DNA from: Pseudomicrostroma phylloplanum | Taxonomy: Eukaryota; Basidiomycota; Exobasidiomycetes; Microstromatales | DNA length: 64,000 nucleotides | Assembly (NCBI GenBank): GCA_039545275.1 | Contig: BCHS01000013.1 | Coordinates: 520,546-584,545, forward strand | Reading direction: 5' to 3' | Part shown: positions 62,277 to 64,000 of the stretch, one piece after another | How positions within the stretch are numbered: the first letter of the stretch is position 1 | Layout: each line of letters begins with the position of its first letter | The notes under the pieces: generated by a model | What the model was told of the DNA's origin: nothing | Seen by the model: only the letters and a program-made list of their open reading frames with translations | Database searches by the model: none | Program-made: the position numbers and the translations under genes

Positions 62277-63925
62277 ATGAGTTCCGACTTGGCCAGCATG
62301 AAGGAACGAGACCCTGCGCACACGAAGAGTGTTCACCATATCAGCGAGGAGCCATGGCACGAGAGCGTAGGTAAAGGCACCAGAGCAGACACTACTGGCC
62401 CTGTCCATTTTCAACGCAAACTAGGCCTCACGGCATCGATTGCCCTAGGGTACGTTGTCATCTCCACCTGGATTGCTAGCAGCGCGACCTTGTCTGTGGT
62501 GCTCCAGACGGGAGGGACCAATTGTCTCGTCTTTGGCCTCCTCCTCTGCGCCGTCTGCAACACTGCCTCTGCAGCGTCCCTCTCCGAAGCGGCCTCCTTG
62601 GTAACAGAGGGTAATCAAGAAGTATGGGCCTCTTTCTTGTCCCCGAGATCGCTCAGCCGAGGCCTCGCATACATCGTTGGTTGGGTCACTGCTTGCGGAT
62701 ATATCCTCCTTGGTCTAGCGGGCGAAACGATTCTTGCCCAGCTTATACTGGCAATGGTCGTGATCAACAACCCCACCTACGTACTCGAGCCGGTTCATAT
62801 AAGCGCCCTCTGTGTGGGATCGACCGTCGTGTGTACCCTCTTTGGGATTTTCGGTGCCAAACTGCTGGCCAAAGCAAATACCTTCAACCTTATCCTCAAT
62901 ATTGCCGGCGTCGTCGCCATATCGATCACCCTGCTCGTGAAGACAGACAACTACAAGACGTCCGAGCAGGTCTTCACGGAGATAATCAATGTGAGCGGCT
63001 GGCAAAATAATTTTATTCCCTGGGTAGCTGCCCTCGGTCAGGCCGCCTTGTCTACGACTGCCTACGACTCCATAGCCCACTTCAGTTCGGAGATGGAGAA
63101 TCCACAAAGGTCACTGCCTATCGCAATGATCTCCGGTGTAGGGCTGAATGGTATAGTCGGGTTCCTCTACGTCATCGTCTTGGGCTATGTAGTGCCCAAC
63201 GATCTGACTCCTCTTGTCGAATCCGCTACTGGCTTTCCTTTTGCCCAGTTGTTGCTGGATACAACCGGCTCTGTCGCCGGAACGACGGTTCTACTCCTCC
63301 TCCTTCTTCTGCCCTTCTTCTGTACCGTAGCGGACGTCAACATGGCTTCAGCGAGGATTCTGCTCGGCTTCGCCGAACGGGGTGGACTCCCAAAGGTCAT
63401 GGCTGGGGCCAGCGCAGCGCTGGATTGTCCAACATGGGCCACCGCTCTAGTGTGTGTCATTCAGATTGGCCTTGCTTGGACACTGTGCGGGAGCACTGCT
63501 GCCTTTACCAGCTTCGTTTCCGCTCCGGCCCTTTGTCGTGAGTTGCTTCGATCCACATGCGCTTGGCATGTTTGCTCACGATCATCATTCTTCCTTCCAC
63601 TTCGACAGTGGCATTCAGCTACGCCATCGTCGCCGGCCTGATGCTCTTCCATGCCCGCCCCAAGCTTCGCAATCCTCCTCCGTTCTCTCTGGGCCGTCTC
63701 TTAGGACCCTGTTGCAACATCATCAGCATCGTCTTCACAGTCTGCTTGACGGTCTTTCTCAGTCTACCGTCGACATATCCCGTGACTGCTGGCAACATGA
63801 ACTATACCAGCGTCATCTACGTTGCCAGCCTCGCCTCTGGAGTGGTTCTGTGGTATACGTACGGAAAGAAGAGCTACGCTGGACCTCACGTTGACTCTTC
63901 ATGCTTTGACGTGTTCAGAATGTAG
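62277..63925 (+). CDS. APC-family amino acid/amine permease (GABA/choline permease type)
   Basis: Two exons (62277-63537 and 63609-63925) give 525 residues; the start is the first ATG, since the frame reaches a TTG at 62166. About twelve membrane segments are seen, for instance TASIALGYVVISTWIASSAT, ISALCVGSTVVCTLFGIFG, ILNIAGVVAISITLLV, GVGLNGIVGFLYVIVLGYVV and, in exon 2, CCNIISIVFTVCLTVFLSL. Family phrases include AASLSEAASLVTEG (loop 2-3), AALGQAALSTTAYDSIAHFS and SSEMENPQRSLPIAM, typical of fungal GABA/choline permeases of the plasma membrane. It shares a promoter with an amine oxidase, which suggests uptake of an amine or amino acid that the oxidase then degrades. The substrate cannot be told from sequence. 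The stop is 75 bases from the window end. Confidence 0.9.
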
Positions 63926-64000
63926 TACATAAGCCGTTGTGGCTTCCAGGCACGCTCGATGAATACATGCCCTTTAGTATGATCTTCGAGCACACTTTGT

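Noticed and set aside
48841..63925. Secondary-metabolite cluster around the phenol hydroxylase and amine oxidase
   Set aside because: Mdm10 and other housekeeping genes lie between, LYS2 is the only carrier-domain protein, and there is no synthase, P450 or local regulator.
1..64000. Transposon, retroelement, virus-like or CRISPR content
   Set aside because: No reverse transcriptase, transposase, integrase, terminal repeats or spacer arrays were seen; genes look single-copy and native.

Overview
The window is nuclear DNA of a fungus, most likely a basidiomycete and perhaps Ustilaginomycotina (smut-related). The case rests on gene-dense, GC-rich sequence, on short GT-AG introns of about 80-130 bases, on a fungal alpha-aminoadipate reductase (LYS2), on an ERMES beta-barrel (Mdm10), and on Far11/STRIP, Srk1-type kinase, Nnf1-like and Nup120/Nup160 proteins, many with long low-complexity serine/proline extensions. 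The species cannot be named from the sequence alone. No tRNA, rRNA, transposon or CRISPR was found. I rebuilt splice junctions by hand and checked that exon phases join; starts were moved to real ATG codons.

Layout. 1-1667: a cut-off aldo/keto reductase (-) diverges from a glutathione S-transferase (+). 1798-7617: Far11/STRIP scaffold (-). 9765-12654: Srk1/Rck2-type kinase (+) behind a long ATG-free leader. 13279-16509: Nnf1-like kinetochore protein (-) and a GPI-type serine-rich wall protein (-). 18195-22226: TRP-like channel (+), again with a long ATG-free leader. 22743-25103: DUF1399 (GRDP-like) protein (-). 25633-27219: single-pass membrane protein (-). 27616-30195: six-exon protein that I do not recognise (+). 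30362-33818: ankyrin-FYVE-RING ubiquitin ligase (-). 34335-36255: seven-exon multi-pass membrane protein (-). 36488-41590: Nup120/Nup160 (-), sharing a 119-base promoter with LYS2 (+, 41710-46263). 46627-48257: F-box protein (+). 48841-51159: phenol 2-monooxygenase-like flavoprotein (+). 51501-53768: Mdm10 (+). 54637-59553: large disordered protein (+). 60159-61733: MAO-N-like amine oxidase (-), divergent from an APC-family amino acid/amine permease (+, 62277-63925).

Most of this is ordinary housekeeping. The best candidate for a small functional unit is the last pair: an amine oxidase and a permease share a 543-base promoter that holds four GATA sites, a perfect ACCGGCCGGT palindrome and a TATA box. 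This looks like a nitrogen-regulated uptake-and-oxidation module. Other points of interest are a stop-free intron inside the FAD-binding fold of the phenol hydroxylase, long upstream leaders nearly free of ATG on three genes, a 27-base first exon that supplies half of a CxxC pair, and large low-complexity insertions in Mdm10 and Nnf1. I found no clearly novel defence, mobile or biosynthetic system.
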